Source: Bemisia tabaci
Taxonomy: Eukaryota > Arthropoda > Insecta > Hemiptera > Aleyrodidae
Reading direction: 5' to 3'
Assembly (NCBI RefSeq): GCF_918797505.1
Contig: NC_092799.1
Coordinates: forward strand, 30,454,597-30,518,596
Length of the DNA stretch: 64,000 bases
The position numbers were made by a program, and so were the translations under genes. Below, one piece after another: positions 52,701 through 63,483 of the stretch (its first letter is position 1; every line of letters starts with the position of its first letter). The notes below the pieces were generated by a model that saw nothing but the letters and a program-made list of their open reading frames with translations, ran no database searches and was not told the origin of the DNA.

Positions 52701-54830
52701 CGCAAACGATTCCGAGGGGAATTCTTTTTCGGCCCACCGCCTGTGCATCTTTAGATCATTTACTAACCCACCAACTTTTAAGCGAACAATATAGCCACAG
52801 CTAGCGGCTTTCACTGACCACGCTATCTCGGATGGTCCGACTAACCATCAAAAGTAGCCTGCATCTAAACGGACAGCAACCCTCAACACCGTAATCCAAG
52901 TAACGCAAGTTGCAGCGCGTCGAAATGCGGGCGATTTAAGTTCGTCATCGAAAGACGCGAGTGGCGAGATTTGGAGTATTTTCAACGATCTGGATGCTAC
53001 CTGATTTTTCTACCTCTCAATATTTTTTTTTTCATTTAATCGTATTTATTGCGAATATCATTACCAAGAACTATTTGCTTAACTAGGTGTTTCACTGACT
53101 CTCCTCAATGTGAGAAAATGTCTGATTAATTATCTAATCCAGTCTTTTTTAAAACACATTCGGTTATTTTAAAACGGAAAAAGCTGAGTCCGGTTGCATT
53201 GAAAGAGGTTCAGTCTATTTAAGAGTTATCCTTTTTTAAACAATTGAAATTTCTTCATAGAGAGTATTCACCGGAAATTGCTTTTGGTTCAAATGTATTT
53301 ATTTCTCAATGGGACAGCTCACCCGGGCCAAATCAGTTAGATCATAGGGTCCATAATTTTTTGATGAAAAATTCCTGATCCCTTTGATTTCTTTAAAAAA
53401 TAAAAAGGAAAAATAAAAACGAAAAACTCGAGGAGAGAGATTCCCTCCGCTTATGATGAATGGGCTCCAAATTTTATTGGCTCTAAACATTCAGTGAAAA
53501 ATCAACCTTTTTTATGTTAAAACGCTCATAGGGTTCTCAGTCTTTTTTTTCTCACCAGATGTAATTCCCTTGTTTATTAATGTTTCCCTTTAAGGCATTC
53601 TTAGATTTGTGCGCACATTCCATTTAGGAACAGTTTGTCATCATGGTTACCATCGTTGCGAAAAGCTAAAACAGAAACACAGCATAAAATGCATGTATCG
53701 GAGGCAAATATTCAAATCAGGCATTTTATCAAATGTCTAGGCAGAAACTCAAATGTTCAATGTTTACGAGGTTCTTTATGTTTTCACAAATACCTCTCTA
53801 ATTTTCAATCTTTTGAGACTGACAATCCGTCAAGGTACAAACGGTCATTCCATTTCCCGTTCAAAAATGCTCCTCATAATTTTTCGACCACTCAAATTGT
53901 GAAAACTTTTTATTTTACGAAATGCTGGATGTTTTTAGATAAATGTGCATTTAAGGACTAGAAAAAATATATTTATAATCGTATGGAACAATTTTTTAAA
54001 GGTAATTCATTTCCATATGATCAGAGAATTATTTTGTCAACAGTCAGCAAAATAATCAGAATTTCAGTCTAATTAAAAATATTTAACTATTTGCCTAGGC
54101 ACTTAACAAAATGCCTGATTTAACTATTTCCCTTCGACACATGCATTTTTTTATCTTCCCGTTCCGCGACAATGGAAACCAGCCAAGGACCAGAAGCCCA
54201 CTTTGTCGCCCTGAACAAAGTAACAGACTTTTCGACAACTACTGTATTCAACCCTCGGATTCTGATTCTGTATTATGTGTAGTGTATGAGCCATTTGTGT
54301 CCTCGTGCGCGCACCCCCAGCTACCCACCCCATCGCCTCGCCTTACCTTTCCTCCTGTTTAGACCCACAAATCAAGTCCTCTCCCAATTTTTTTTTTCTT
54401 TTTTTTTTGCTCTGCTGTTATTTTCTCAATAGTTTTCGGTTTTCAGTGGCGGGTGTATTGCGAATGGCACGCTGCCCCGTCCGTATTTGTCATTATCCCT
54501 TATAAATAGAGCAGCCCACTTACCGTCCAGTGCCTTCATTGTAGTCTGGAAACGGATCTCAAAATACCGCCGTGTAAATAAATGACCGCCCAGAAAAAAG
54601 GGCGCAAAGAAATCTGTTCGCCCAGCTTGCTCATCGCCATTCCGCTTGTTCTTTTTCTTTCGTGCAGCGTTCTGATGCGCAGGAGAATAATTCCAATGTT
54701 GATGAAATCGCAGAGAAAGAACAGAAAAAAGATGAAAAACTTTATGAACATCAGCTTGCACCATAGAGTTGGTGACGAGCTAAATTTCCTGTGTCTTTTT
54801 CTTCCCTCTGGAGAATCGGAGATTCGTTGG
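49793..54830. other. 5 kb of AT-rich DNA with few recognisable features
   Basis: No gene, RNA or full repeat copy could be supported. At 51811-51840 ACCGTAGGTTACTCAGAAACAT is the inverted partner of 48.33 kb. A tract of TTTTG/TTTTC pentamers lies at 49887-49917. Frames of 60-112 codons show no motif. This is the least repetitive part of the window by eye. Confidence 0.5.
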
Positions 54831-55530
54831 GAGGAACCAAGCCACATCAGCTATTGCCGAATTTAATTTTTTACATGAAACAGTTTTGCGGATTTTGGTG
54901 CAAATTTCAGTGAATGTTCTGCATAGTACAAGGCAAATTCCTTGTAATATCCAAAAAAATCCGCTCAAACCAGGGGCGGACTGGGACGAAAAAAGTTACC
55001 GGGCAATGTACAGCCAAACCGGTCCACAACTGAAATGGGGGTGGGGGGGGGGACACCGCCCAGAAAAGGGGGGGTCCGGGGGCCCTCCCCCGGAAAATTT
55101 TGAAAAATAAGCACCTCACGAAGGCATTTTTAAGCACGAGCATACGCAATTAGAGTGATAAAATATTTTTAAAGTTGGCTGCGACCATGGAGCATAAAGC
55201 GGCCCTGTGGAACAGTGGAGGCCAGTGAAGCCTCACCCTATTTTATGAGAAAGTGACCAGTTCTTTAAGATTTTATCCCATTTCTCCTTATATTTCTAGA
55301 CTATGGAGATAAAGATAGAAAGAAAGAAAGAAAGACAAATAAAAAGAAAAAGAAAACAACACAATTAACCGACCGGCCCAAAATACCAACCGGCCCACCG
55401 GGATTTTTCCCGGTGTTCCCGCCTGCCAGTCCGCCCCTGGCTCAAACGTTCTCGTGTAAAAAATTAAATTTCTCAGTTTTTGGTAATAGCTGATGTGGTT
55501 TGGTTCCTTTCTGCTGAACGGAGTCCAGTT
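54831..55530. mobile_element. family K element K2, interrupted by X
   Basis: Left GAGGAACCAAGCCACATCAGC; right CTGATGTGGTTTGGTTCCTT and CGGAGTCCAGTT. The phrase GCAAATTTCAGTGAATGTTCTGCATAG matches K1. The outer left 18-20 bases are lost. Element X splits the interior. Confidence 0.82.
54971..55439. mobile_element. hAT-like element X nested in K2, perfect 8-bp duplication gctcaaac
   Basis: Ends CAGGGGCGGACTGGGACG and CCAGTCCGCCCCTG. Flanked by gctcaaac at 54963-54970 and 55440-55447. The interior has G-rich and AAAGAAAG-rich low-complexity tracts and CGGCCCACCGGGATTTTTCC. Length 469 bp, no transposase. Confidence 0.92.
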
Positions 55531-55674
55531 GACGAGGCTGCTGTTATCATGTTGGACGAACCACAGTTAAAAAGGCACTTGGGCAAAAAGAAGATATTTA
55601 AGGTTTAAATTACAGGAGACAAATTTTGAAAGAAAAGAGCGCCACAGCATTAAAAACGAAGGAGGATGATTCTA

Positions 55675-55909
55675 CACCGGGAAAAAAAACACATTGGATC
55701 TAGAGTCCAGACTCTTGAAAACATTGCCAAGAAAAAATACTCTTGATTCAATCGCATTTTCGCTTGAATCAAAACGAAATCCGCTTAAATTAAGAGGCTT
55801 GGCTCTTGATTTAAGCTAGATTCTGATTGAATCAAGAGTACTTTTTCTTGTCGATGTTTTTAAGAGTCTGGACTCTAGATCCAATGCGTCCCCCCCCCCC
55901 CCCCCAGTG
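55675..55909. mobile_element. family E element E4, TA duplication
   Basis: Ends CACCGGGAAAAAAAACACAT and, at the right, CCCCCAGTG, where a C run replaces the usual T run. TA lies at 55673-55674 and 55910-55911. Arms CAATCGCATTTTCGCTTGAATC and GATTCTGATTGAATCAAGAG. Confidence 0.87.
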
Positions 55910-55911
55910 TA

Positions 55912-56968
55912 CGTATGTAGAGTTGGAAACGACAATTACAGCTACTAGCTGTTTTTATTTCTAGAAAAAAAAAGAAAAAAAAAGCTCACCGGCAACTTTT
56001 CCAGCTTTTTTTTTGCATTAAAAGGGGAATTACGAAATAGATCTAATACCCTTCCGGCTAAATGCTAAAAATCAAGGGGCTACACACATAATGAGGCTCA
56101 GCACAGCCCAATATGTTGTCAATATTTAATTTCGTTTAGGTACAGAACGACGAATAATGATGCTGCACATTTCATATCTGCATCTGGATCGGATCCGACT
56201 GAGGATAAATCGAATCGACCTGAAAGATCTTTAAAAAGATCTCTTTTCCTGCGCTACCTGTTCTGTCCTACTCTCAACGGAGCAGAATGCCTGGCTGAAT
56301 GAGAGGTCATTCCGCTAATTATTAAAGGGACAGGTCAGCTGCCTTAAGATCTGATGATATAATTATCTCTTTCTTTTTATGATTTTGGGTACTTTCTTCT
56401 CCACACCTATTGTATTTTCTGATGAAACGAATGAACAGGAGAACGGACGTACCAATCGAGGCGGAAAGAAAATCCGATTGACATTCTGTTAAAAAGGCAC
56501 CGATTGACATTTAGGTTAGAAGACACTGATTGACATTTAGGTAAAAAGATGCCAATGGTGGTGCAATCAGTGAGAGTTAATTTGAAATCCGTATCTACGT
56601 CAGATGGACCTTGCATACATAATTCATACGATGGAGACGTTAAAAATAATTTTCCCCAAACCAATCTGAATCGTCACACAAGAATCTTTGTGAAAAAAAG
56701 ATTTTTTTTTTAATATTCCAACAAGTTACGTTGAAGAAATTTTGGAATTTATTTCCACATGCATCACGATAAGGTTCATTACGATTGATGACCAACAATC
56801 GAGGAAACCGTGTATTTGTATCACTAGATTAGCATCGTCCTCTCTCTAAACCTGGACATTCCATAGGCAAATCGGCACTTTGTGATAATTCAGTTACAGC
56901 CTTACCGCAGAGAAAAGCCAGAACTGATTAAGATGACAATGTGGCCCCTCTTACGCAGCGGCAATTCT
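55912..56968. other. unassigned AT-rich DNA with a small tandem repeat
   Basis: Purine-rich AAAAAAAAAGAAAAAAAAAG near 55964. No gene recognised. A 26-bp repeat is listed separately. Confidence 0.45.
56475..56552. repeat. 26-bp tandem repeat, 3 units
   Basis: Units start GATTGACATT at 56475, 56501 and 56527; each continues (C/A)(T)(G)-TTA(A/G)AA-type sequence ending GGCACC, GACACT or GATGCC. Confidence 0.75.
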
Positions 56969-56970
56969 TG

Positions 56971-57108
56971 AGAGTTGGCAATTTTTTTTTTCTTCCACTT
57001 AAATATACGTAAAACAATCGATTCTTGGTGTGGCAGCTTGCTTCATCTAAAATCGATATTTTTAATGGATTTAAACGAAGGAAAGAGAATGTTGCCAACT
57101 TGAAAAAT
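56971..57108. mobile_element. family C-like diverged copy C3
   Basis: AGAGTTGGCAATTTTTTTTTTCTTCCACTT and AATCGATTCTTGG ... GGATTTAAACGAAGG ... GTTGCCAACTTG follow the inner plan of C1/C2, but the outer GGATCC ends are absent. Confidence 0.5.
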
Positions 57109-57166
57109 TCACACTGTTCTTACGTATCGTTACGCGTCCTCGTGTCGGAGCTAATTCGTCACTTGG

Positions 57167-57268
57167 CTGACATAAGGGCGTAACTACACATTGAGATGAG
57201 CCCGGAAAAGCATTGAACTGTATGGTAGACAGGGCTCATTGCAGAGTGTAGTTACGCCCTTATGTCAG
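57167..57268. mobile_element. family I hairpin MITE I2
   Basis: Ends CTGACATAAGGGCGTAACTA and TAGTTACGCCCTTATGTCAG are perfect complements; 102 bp. Nearly identical to I1. Confidence 0.85.
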
Positions 57269-57366
57269 GTAAGCGAGGAATTATCGCTTGGATTATCAGC
57301 CAAATCACAGTTTCGATTAATTGACAGAAAAGGGTCATATAGTATTCTTTATTCTTCTTTCGTAAA

Positions 57367-57726
57367 TGGACCGAGTTTTTCAGAAAGGAAGCAACCCAAA
57401 TTTTCGAAATAATAATTGAGTTAAGAATGTTTTCAAGTTCCACTAGTCGTACAGCCGTATATTTTCTCCTGCTAAAAACTGAAAGTCGAAAAACAGAAAT
57501 TAGTCTGCAAAAAGATAATTTAAAATTTATATTTTATGAACTCCTGAAGTGCTTTATAATGAGCCAAGTACACATAGTGCCAAAAAAATTCGAGACACGG
57601 CGGGGTGATTGGTTCTGAGGGAAATAAGCGATGGCCGAATCTACCCTTCGATCATACATTTCTTGAAAAAAAATATCTCAGTTTCAACTTAATGTGAGTT
57701 GGTTCCTTTCTGATGAACTCGGTCCA
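57367..57726. mobile_element. family L element L2
   Basis: TGGACCGAGTTTTTCAGAAAGG and CCTTTCTGATGAACTCGGTCCA are the ends. GAGTTAAGAATGTTTTCAAG and TATATTTTCTCCTGCTAAAAACTGAAAGTC match L1. It contains the first copy of the 136-bp segment described next. Confidence 0.78.
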
Positions 57727-57933
57727 AAGAAGATTCCCCAATATGGCTCATTTACAAAAGCACGGGTAGTGTTTTTGCGCGCCATGCCCGCACAAAATGA
57801 ACTCCTAAAGTGTTTCATAATGAGCCAAGTACATAGTGTCAAAAAAATTCGAGACAGGACGCGGTGATTGGTTCAGAGGAAAATAAGCGATGGCCGAATC
57901 TACCCTTCGATCATACATTTCTTGAAAAAAAAA
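57538..57933 (+). repeat. direct repeat pair of about 135 bp
   Basis: GAACTCCT(G/A)AAGTG ... ATAATGAGCCAAGTAC ... CGATGGCCGAATCTACCC TTCGATCATACATTTCTTG occurs at 57538-57673 (inside L2) and 57799-57933 (outside it), offset 261 bp. Differences are scattered, so the duplication is not very recent. Confidence 0.82.
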
Positions 57934-59245
57934 CAGTGTATGATCACGCGAAGGGGAGTTGCTCACTCGCGAGCCACGAAAAAAAGAAGCGCGAATAAAA
58001 AACCGGCGGGCGAGCTAACAAAATGGCCGACGCACCTATGAGAGCGTCGCGAAGAGGGAAAACGGTAGCGTAAAAAGAGGGAGAGCTTTTTTTACGCGCG
58101 AGGAGCGGAACCCAACCCTTTGACGAGGCGAGCAAAATGGAGGACGGGAGCAAAAAACGGTCGCGAGCGAGGAACGTGCTGGAAGCGTGGACAGCCCTCC
58201 CAACCACCCCATCCGCCGCGACCCTCATCACGAAAACGAGAACTTTTTCCGTTGTATAAAACACGCGGATTCAATATTAAAACTTAACTCAATATCCCCG
58301 CTGCGCGCGCCGGGCGGGTAACACCCCTCGCGATTTTTTTCCCCGCACTTTAAAACCCTCATATTACCATAAAACGACCATTTTGTCAGCTTATTTAATG
58401 CGTTTTTTCCCCCTCGGCTTCATTATGCCTTTTTTCCGGCTTTATCTCGTAAGATAATACGCGGGAATAATGTTTTTTCTGCGCACAATGCGCCCCTTCT
58501 CTGGGATCCTTCCTTCCCTTTTTTGGGTGCGCGGACGCGAGAAAAATGAAAAGCCACCGCACCGCAGCAGCCCCGCAGGGCGCCGCGCCTACCCCCCCCC
58601 CCCCCCCCCAACAACCCCTGCGTCCGGGTGACGGGGCGGGGACGCATGCGCCGTGGCGAGGTGAGGCGGCCGTTGAGCACACGATGACCTTTTTAAGCAC
58701 ACTTGCGTTTTTATGCTTACTTGCGCCTTGCGCGCGCGCACCCATTTACATAACGGGTCCTTTTTTCACCCCAAAAAAGGTGCGCTCCATTCTTCGGCCG
58801 CGCGTGCTTCCGTCGGGATAAATAAGGGGAAGTATCGCGAGCCTGGGTGTCCCTTGGCCTCGGGTCCGGGGATGAAGAGAGATCCATCACGGGTTGTTGA
58901 CAAACTTTGATCGTTTCCTCCTTTTTTTTTATCGAGTTTCAATTTATATTCTATGATTCCTGATGGAAAAATGATTCGAAGACGAGGAGGCAGAGTAACA
59001 CGCATAAAAAAAAAAATAATGGTAGCGGTCACCGGATTCTTGTCCGTATTTGGGCAGTGTTAAGCGGAAGCGAACCAGGTGGGCCCAGGTTTTGTATAGG
59101 GAGAAAAATAGGTATCCTTTTTCCATAAGGCTCATTACAACAAAACGGGCCTCAAGTCCAATTTTCACATATTAAATCTAACTAAAATTATTTCCTGGTC
59201 AACGAAAATGATCAAGAATTTACAAACTAAACATTCTCTCTCATA
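57934..59245. other. CpG-rich block with TATA-like site, no gene called
   Basis: 57950-58880 is GC- and CpG-rich with AAAATGGCCGACGC and AAAATGGAGGACGG phrases; TTGTATAAAACACGCGG contains a TATA-like box at about 58253. A 91-codon plus-strand frame at 58546-58821 includes a signal-peptide-like run after an inner Met at 58684. A piece like the K end (GTTAAGCGGAAGCGAACCAGG) lies at 59060. Promoter activity is a guess. Confidence 0.35.
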
Positions 59246-59490
59246 CTATCGTGCTTAAAAAGAACGCCGTAAATCCATCAAGATTCTCTCGCGTTTTTTG
59301 GAACTTAACACTTTATAAAATAAAAACTGTTTAACCCACGCACCTTACATTTTCAGGTTAAGTCTTTGATAGTATTTGCGAAAGAATTCTGCAAAATCAT
59401 TGTCCCAGGGTACACAAGTTTTTCTGCTATGATACATTGTTTTTAAAAAATTTAAAATGGCGTTTACGCCGTTTTTGCGTTGTACGGCAG
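59246..59490. mobile_element. family D element D8 (4-bp duplication cata)
   Basis: Diverged ends CTATCGTGCTTAAAAAGAAC and CGCCGTTTTTGCGTTGTACGGCAG, flanked by cata at 59242-59245 and 59491-59494. Length 245 bp. The oldest-looking D copy, yet with an exact duplication. Confidence 0.82.
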
Positions 59491-59494
59491 CATA

Positions 59495-60638
59495 CGTGTA
59501 TCATTTGCAATTTTTCTCAAATTGTGATGAAAAATAGGAGAGTTATGGTTTCTACTTCCGGTTGCAAAATGGAATATTTTTCAACATGCAAGAGCAGGAA
59601 GTAAAAAAAAACTATGGAACAGCTGATACGAGCGCAAACAAAGCGCATTCGGCTGACCAAAATAGATGGCTGAATAAGTTGTTAGACGTTGCGTATCGGC
59701 AATTTAACGCACAGGCACCGAAATCGTGCCAAAGAAGAGTTATTATTCGGAATTACCGGTACCATTAAGGATCGCCAGCTTTACATCGAAAAAGGTTGCC
59801 GGGACGAGCCTCATGCCGCGCATGCAGACAATGTGAACGCATTTATGCCAAAAGGAACCATGTCTCAAGCAAACCGTATGCACATAGTTCATTTTAGCAT
59901 AAACACGTCCAAGTGTCCTTAATGAAACCCCCGAAGAAGGGCCGGCAGAAAAAAGGAGAAAAAATCGGGAAGGTAAATAAAAAATCCAGAAGAAAGGGAA
60001 AGTGACCACGATTTATAGTCAAAGAAAGGGGACATTTTAATGGTCAGTCTACACCTGGATTTGGTCCTTTTTCAAAAACATCGCAGCTGGGTCCATGCAT
60101 ATTCCTCTCGTGCCACCGTCCTCTCCCTCCTTCGTCACCCCGGCCAAGTCGGACCCCTTCCGACCCTGCAGGGCAAGAAAAGCATAACTCCTGTGTGATT
60201 CCTTGGGTGCATACGCGATTCTCGCAAAGCACGACGATCTTCTCTCTTGCACACACGGTATTTTCATATTTTAGCGTTTCCGTTTGCGTCTCGCAACGCG
60301 TTCACCTTGCCTTCACGCACTTTTTTGCCTCCTATCCGAATTCTATAATGGGTACGACAAGCTCCTTATCTCGTCACCTCGTCGATTGATAATGGGCAAA
60401 CGGGCGAATCGATTTCAAGATTTATTCGTCAGTTGATTGTAAAAATCGTGCTAGGATAACTAAATTTATAAGTGTTCGGTTTTCGAAGGTACCGAAGTAT
60501 GAAAAGACCTCGCAGTTGAACATCATAATGCGGACAGGGGTCCGTTAACTTAGAATGAACTCTGCTAATATCATAGGATGCTCGCAATTTAGTAAAGCTT
60601 TGATTCAATTTTTCAAAATAATTTCAGGAGGTCATTTT
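59495..60638. other. unassigned spacer with a Z-like hairpin
   Basis: 59836-59910 (AACGCATTTATGCC ... TTAGCATAAACACGTCC) pairs internally and resembles Z1. A 68-codon frame at 59562-59768 and others have no motif. Confidence 0.45.
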
Positions 60639-60778
60639 AGACTACATTTTGCAGTTAGGAATTACAAGTTCTGACTCATCTGTAAAAACACGCATGTGCA
60701 TAGGGAAACTAATGGTACACAAAATGTTTCTAAGCTAAGCCAAAACTTTTAGTTCATAATTGCAAAACGTTGTCCATT
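60639..60778. mobile_element. family M element M3
   Basis: AGACTACATTTTGCAGTTAGG and CATAATTGCAAAACGTTGTCC are the inverted ends. The centre GTGCATAGGGAAACTAATGGTAC is the family signature in reverse orientation. Confidence 0.75.
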
Positions 60779-61474
60779 TAAAGGAACAGATAGAGGTAAG
60801 TGCTTTGAATCCATAAGGAGAAAATCAGAAGTAATTTATTTCGCAAATTCACAGAACATGGAATACAAGAAGATTTGAACATGCAACATGCAACAGATTG
60901 TTCCTGCGCTTGCTAAAAGTTTTCATGAAATAGTGTATTTTTGATGGAATAAATTGCGCACTTCCGAGGTACGTGAGTGTTCAATACTTAATTTTACTTA
61001 TAAATTTTGGCAGAAAATGATATGTGATGTATCGGGGAATGAATTATTGAATCTTAGCATATCATTCATTCGTCGAACCGGGAAATTAAACGTAGATAAT
61101 CGTAGGAATATATTGATGATATCTTATCGGAATCATTTTTTATCTTTAATTTTCAAATTTCAACCGCAGCGTAAATTTTTGGAATTTTTGAAATCTTAAT
61201 TAAGAATGACGGGAGGTTAAATTCTCACTATGGTAAATGTATATTCATACGCATCATTTATGTATAATAGCTTAAGGGTAATGGAGGAACAACGAATTTT
61301 TCCCTCCTTATATTTTTCGAAACCCATCCGCGATACCTATGCTTTTCGCATGTGAAATGCATGCATGCATGCAATGCGATTTTTCTTCTTTATTACGATG
61401 ATGATTGACTAGGAATTATCAATTTAACTCTAGGTATTACGTCATGAGTATTTTTGCTTAACTTTCTTTAATAT
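60779..61474. other. unassigned AT-rich DNA
   Basis: Short ATGC tandem run (GCATGCATGCATGCAATGC, about 61359). No gene or repeat copy recognised. Confidence 0.45.
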
Positions 61475-62224
61475 CAGGGCCGGATTAAGGGGTTGGCCAC
61501 ATGGGCCGCGGCCCATGGCGGCAAATTTAGGGGGCGGCAAATGTTGTAATTTTTTCAAATGTAGGTATTAAGAAAAAAATCTGATTCAGAAAAAAATCAC
61601 AAACGAGGAAAGGCGAAAACATATCTCATATGGAAAGGAGAAGCCCTATCGGCGCACCGGTCAGCATGAAACACATATTAGCGCCTACAAGACTCCATGA
61701 ATACTTCACGCATTGCGTCAAACGTAATGCGGTCAGCAGCGGTTGGCGTGAAACTCATAGAGCCTACAAGACTGCATGAATACTTCACGCATTGCGTCAA
61801 AACCAGTGCAGTCACTTGGTCAGCAGCGGTCACCGTGAAACGCATAGCGCCAACAAGACTGTAGGAATACTTCACTCATTGCACCAAACACAGTGCGGTT
61901 GGCGCGGTGGCGGAACTTAAGATCATTAGACCACATTCATGTTTATTCTTATTCAAAATTTTTTCGTTCTTTTCTTATAAATGAAATGCATCGTCCACAC
62001 AGAGATAAGTCTATGGAACTTAATTTTCGAGCAAAGTTCCGTGAACTTTTGCTGGTGTTGACAGGATTTTCACAAAAAATGTGCTCAACGCGAGTAAACG
62101 CGTCTTATGTACCCCTCCCCCTCAGGCACGTTCACCTGATGGTTTATGGATGTTTCAAAACGGATGAGATGGGGCGGCAAAATACAGGCGGCCCATGGGC
62201 GGCAAGAAGGTAAATCCGGCCCTG
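61475..62224 (+). mobile_element. hAT-like family A copy A6, full length
   Basis: Ends CAGGGCCGGATTAAGGGG and TAAATCCGGCCCTG, flanked by tttaatat and tttattat (seven of eight). Three array units begin near 61681, 61760 and 61847. 750 bp, the cleanest copy in the window. No transposase. Confidence 0.92.
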
Positions 62225-62520
62225 TTTATTATAATTGATATTTCAGTTGTTTTTCCTAAACAGCTACTATTCCAAGTACCAACGGTACTTATTTGAGGGT
62301 ATCTCTGTTTTTTCCGTTCGAGTTCCTATTATTAATAATAAATGTCTAATATCAATGTGATAATTCACCCCCCTTATTATTATTTTTTTCAAAACAGTTT
62401 GTTCGTAGCGCACATTCAGAAAACGCCCCTGGGCTAGAAGTTCCAAAACGGGAACTTATGAATCGATGGGTTCTTGATCAATTTATCAAATTGCTGTGCT
62501 CAACTAAATCGACCTTGAAT
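62225..62520. other. unassigned AT-rich spacer
   Basis: No gene or repeat copy recognised. Confidence 0.4.
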
Positions 62521-62686
62521 CAGTGGCGTGGCGTGAATTGCGATATATCGATTTGTTATTCTATTTAAACCTATGGTAAAGAATCGATTATTTCGGTATT
62601 CGCTGCGAACACTCTGTTTATCGATTCTTTTCCATTAATTTAAATGGCCGATCAATCGATATATTGCAAAGCACGCCACGCCACTG
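62521..62686. mobile_element. hAT-like family B element B9 with perfect 8-bp duplication ccttgaat
   Basis: Ends CAGTGGCGTGGCGTGAATTG and GCACGCCACGCCACTG; ccttgaat at 62513-62520 and 62687-62694. Length 166 bp. Confidence 0.93.
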
Positions 62687-62694
62687 CCTTGAAT

Positions 62695-63292
62695 ACTCTG
62701 ATTTTTACACTAATGAAGGAAGTAGCAGCATTGCAAGTATAAAGGAGGTCTTGGATCTGTGGCGATTCCGTTTACTTTCCATCGCGTCGACACATCTTAC
62801 AGATGAAAAGAAGTACGCCACAGGCAAAAATCAGCTGATTATTACTTTCGCTAATCCCACTTAGACACCAATGTGGGTCATTTTCCGGTTGATCCGAAAA
62901 TAAACGTTAAAGAGACCTAGGAGGAAGCTCCTAGGCCCGATGGTGGGAGGAACCACAAAAGGGTCCTTTTGCGGGTCCCAACCCGAGAAAAGGCACCCAT
63001 TGACCATTCACCGGATTACTGAATGATAAAAAAGGAAGGAAGGAGAGGGAGGACAGACCCCCAGCCTCTCCTCCGGGCTCCACGGCAGGGGCTTAAAAAG
63101 GAAAGAGAAGAAAAATAAAAAAAAATAATGCCGCGGCTACTTGGAAAAAAATTTGCCCGAACAAAGGGCGCACGGTGCTCGGACAAAGGAAAAAATGAGC
63201 TGCTACTATACCAGCTCATCAAAGCGACGACGAACAGGCCTCACCGCCGTTGCCAGAGTGGTTGGCGAATTATTTGAAAAGCGATAGGGTTG
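62695..63292. other. unassigned spacer
   Basis: Small inverted pair AGGAGGAAGCTCCTAGG near 62920. TTGCCAGAGTGGTTGGCG at 63249 resembles a polymerase III A box. No gene recognised. Confidence 0.4.
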
Positions 63293-63300
63293 AAGAAATG

Positions 63301-63475
63301 CAGTGGCTTGGCGTGCTTTGCGATATATCGATTGTCATGGCATTTAAACCTATGGAAAAGGATCGATGAACGCCTCGGACGCCTCGGTTCGCAGCGGACG
63401 CCTTAATAATCGATTCTTTACCATAGGTTTAAATGGCATAACAATCGATACATCGCAATCCACGCCACACCACTG
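63301..63475. mobile_element. hAT-like family B element B10 with perfect 8-bp duplication aagaaatg
   Basis: Ends CAGTGGCTTGGCGTGCTTTG and CACGCCACACCACTG; aagaaatg at 63293-63300 and 63476-63483. Length 175 bp, slightly longer because the centre (GCCTCGGACGCCTCGGTTCG) is expanded. Confidence 0.93.
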
Positions 63476-63483
63476 AAGAAATG

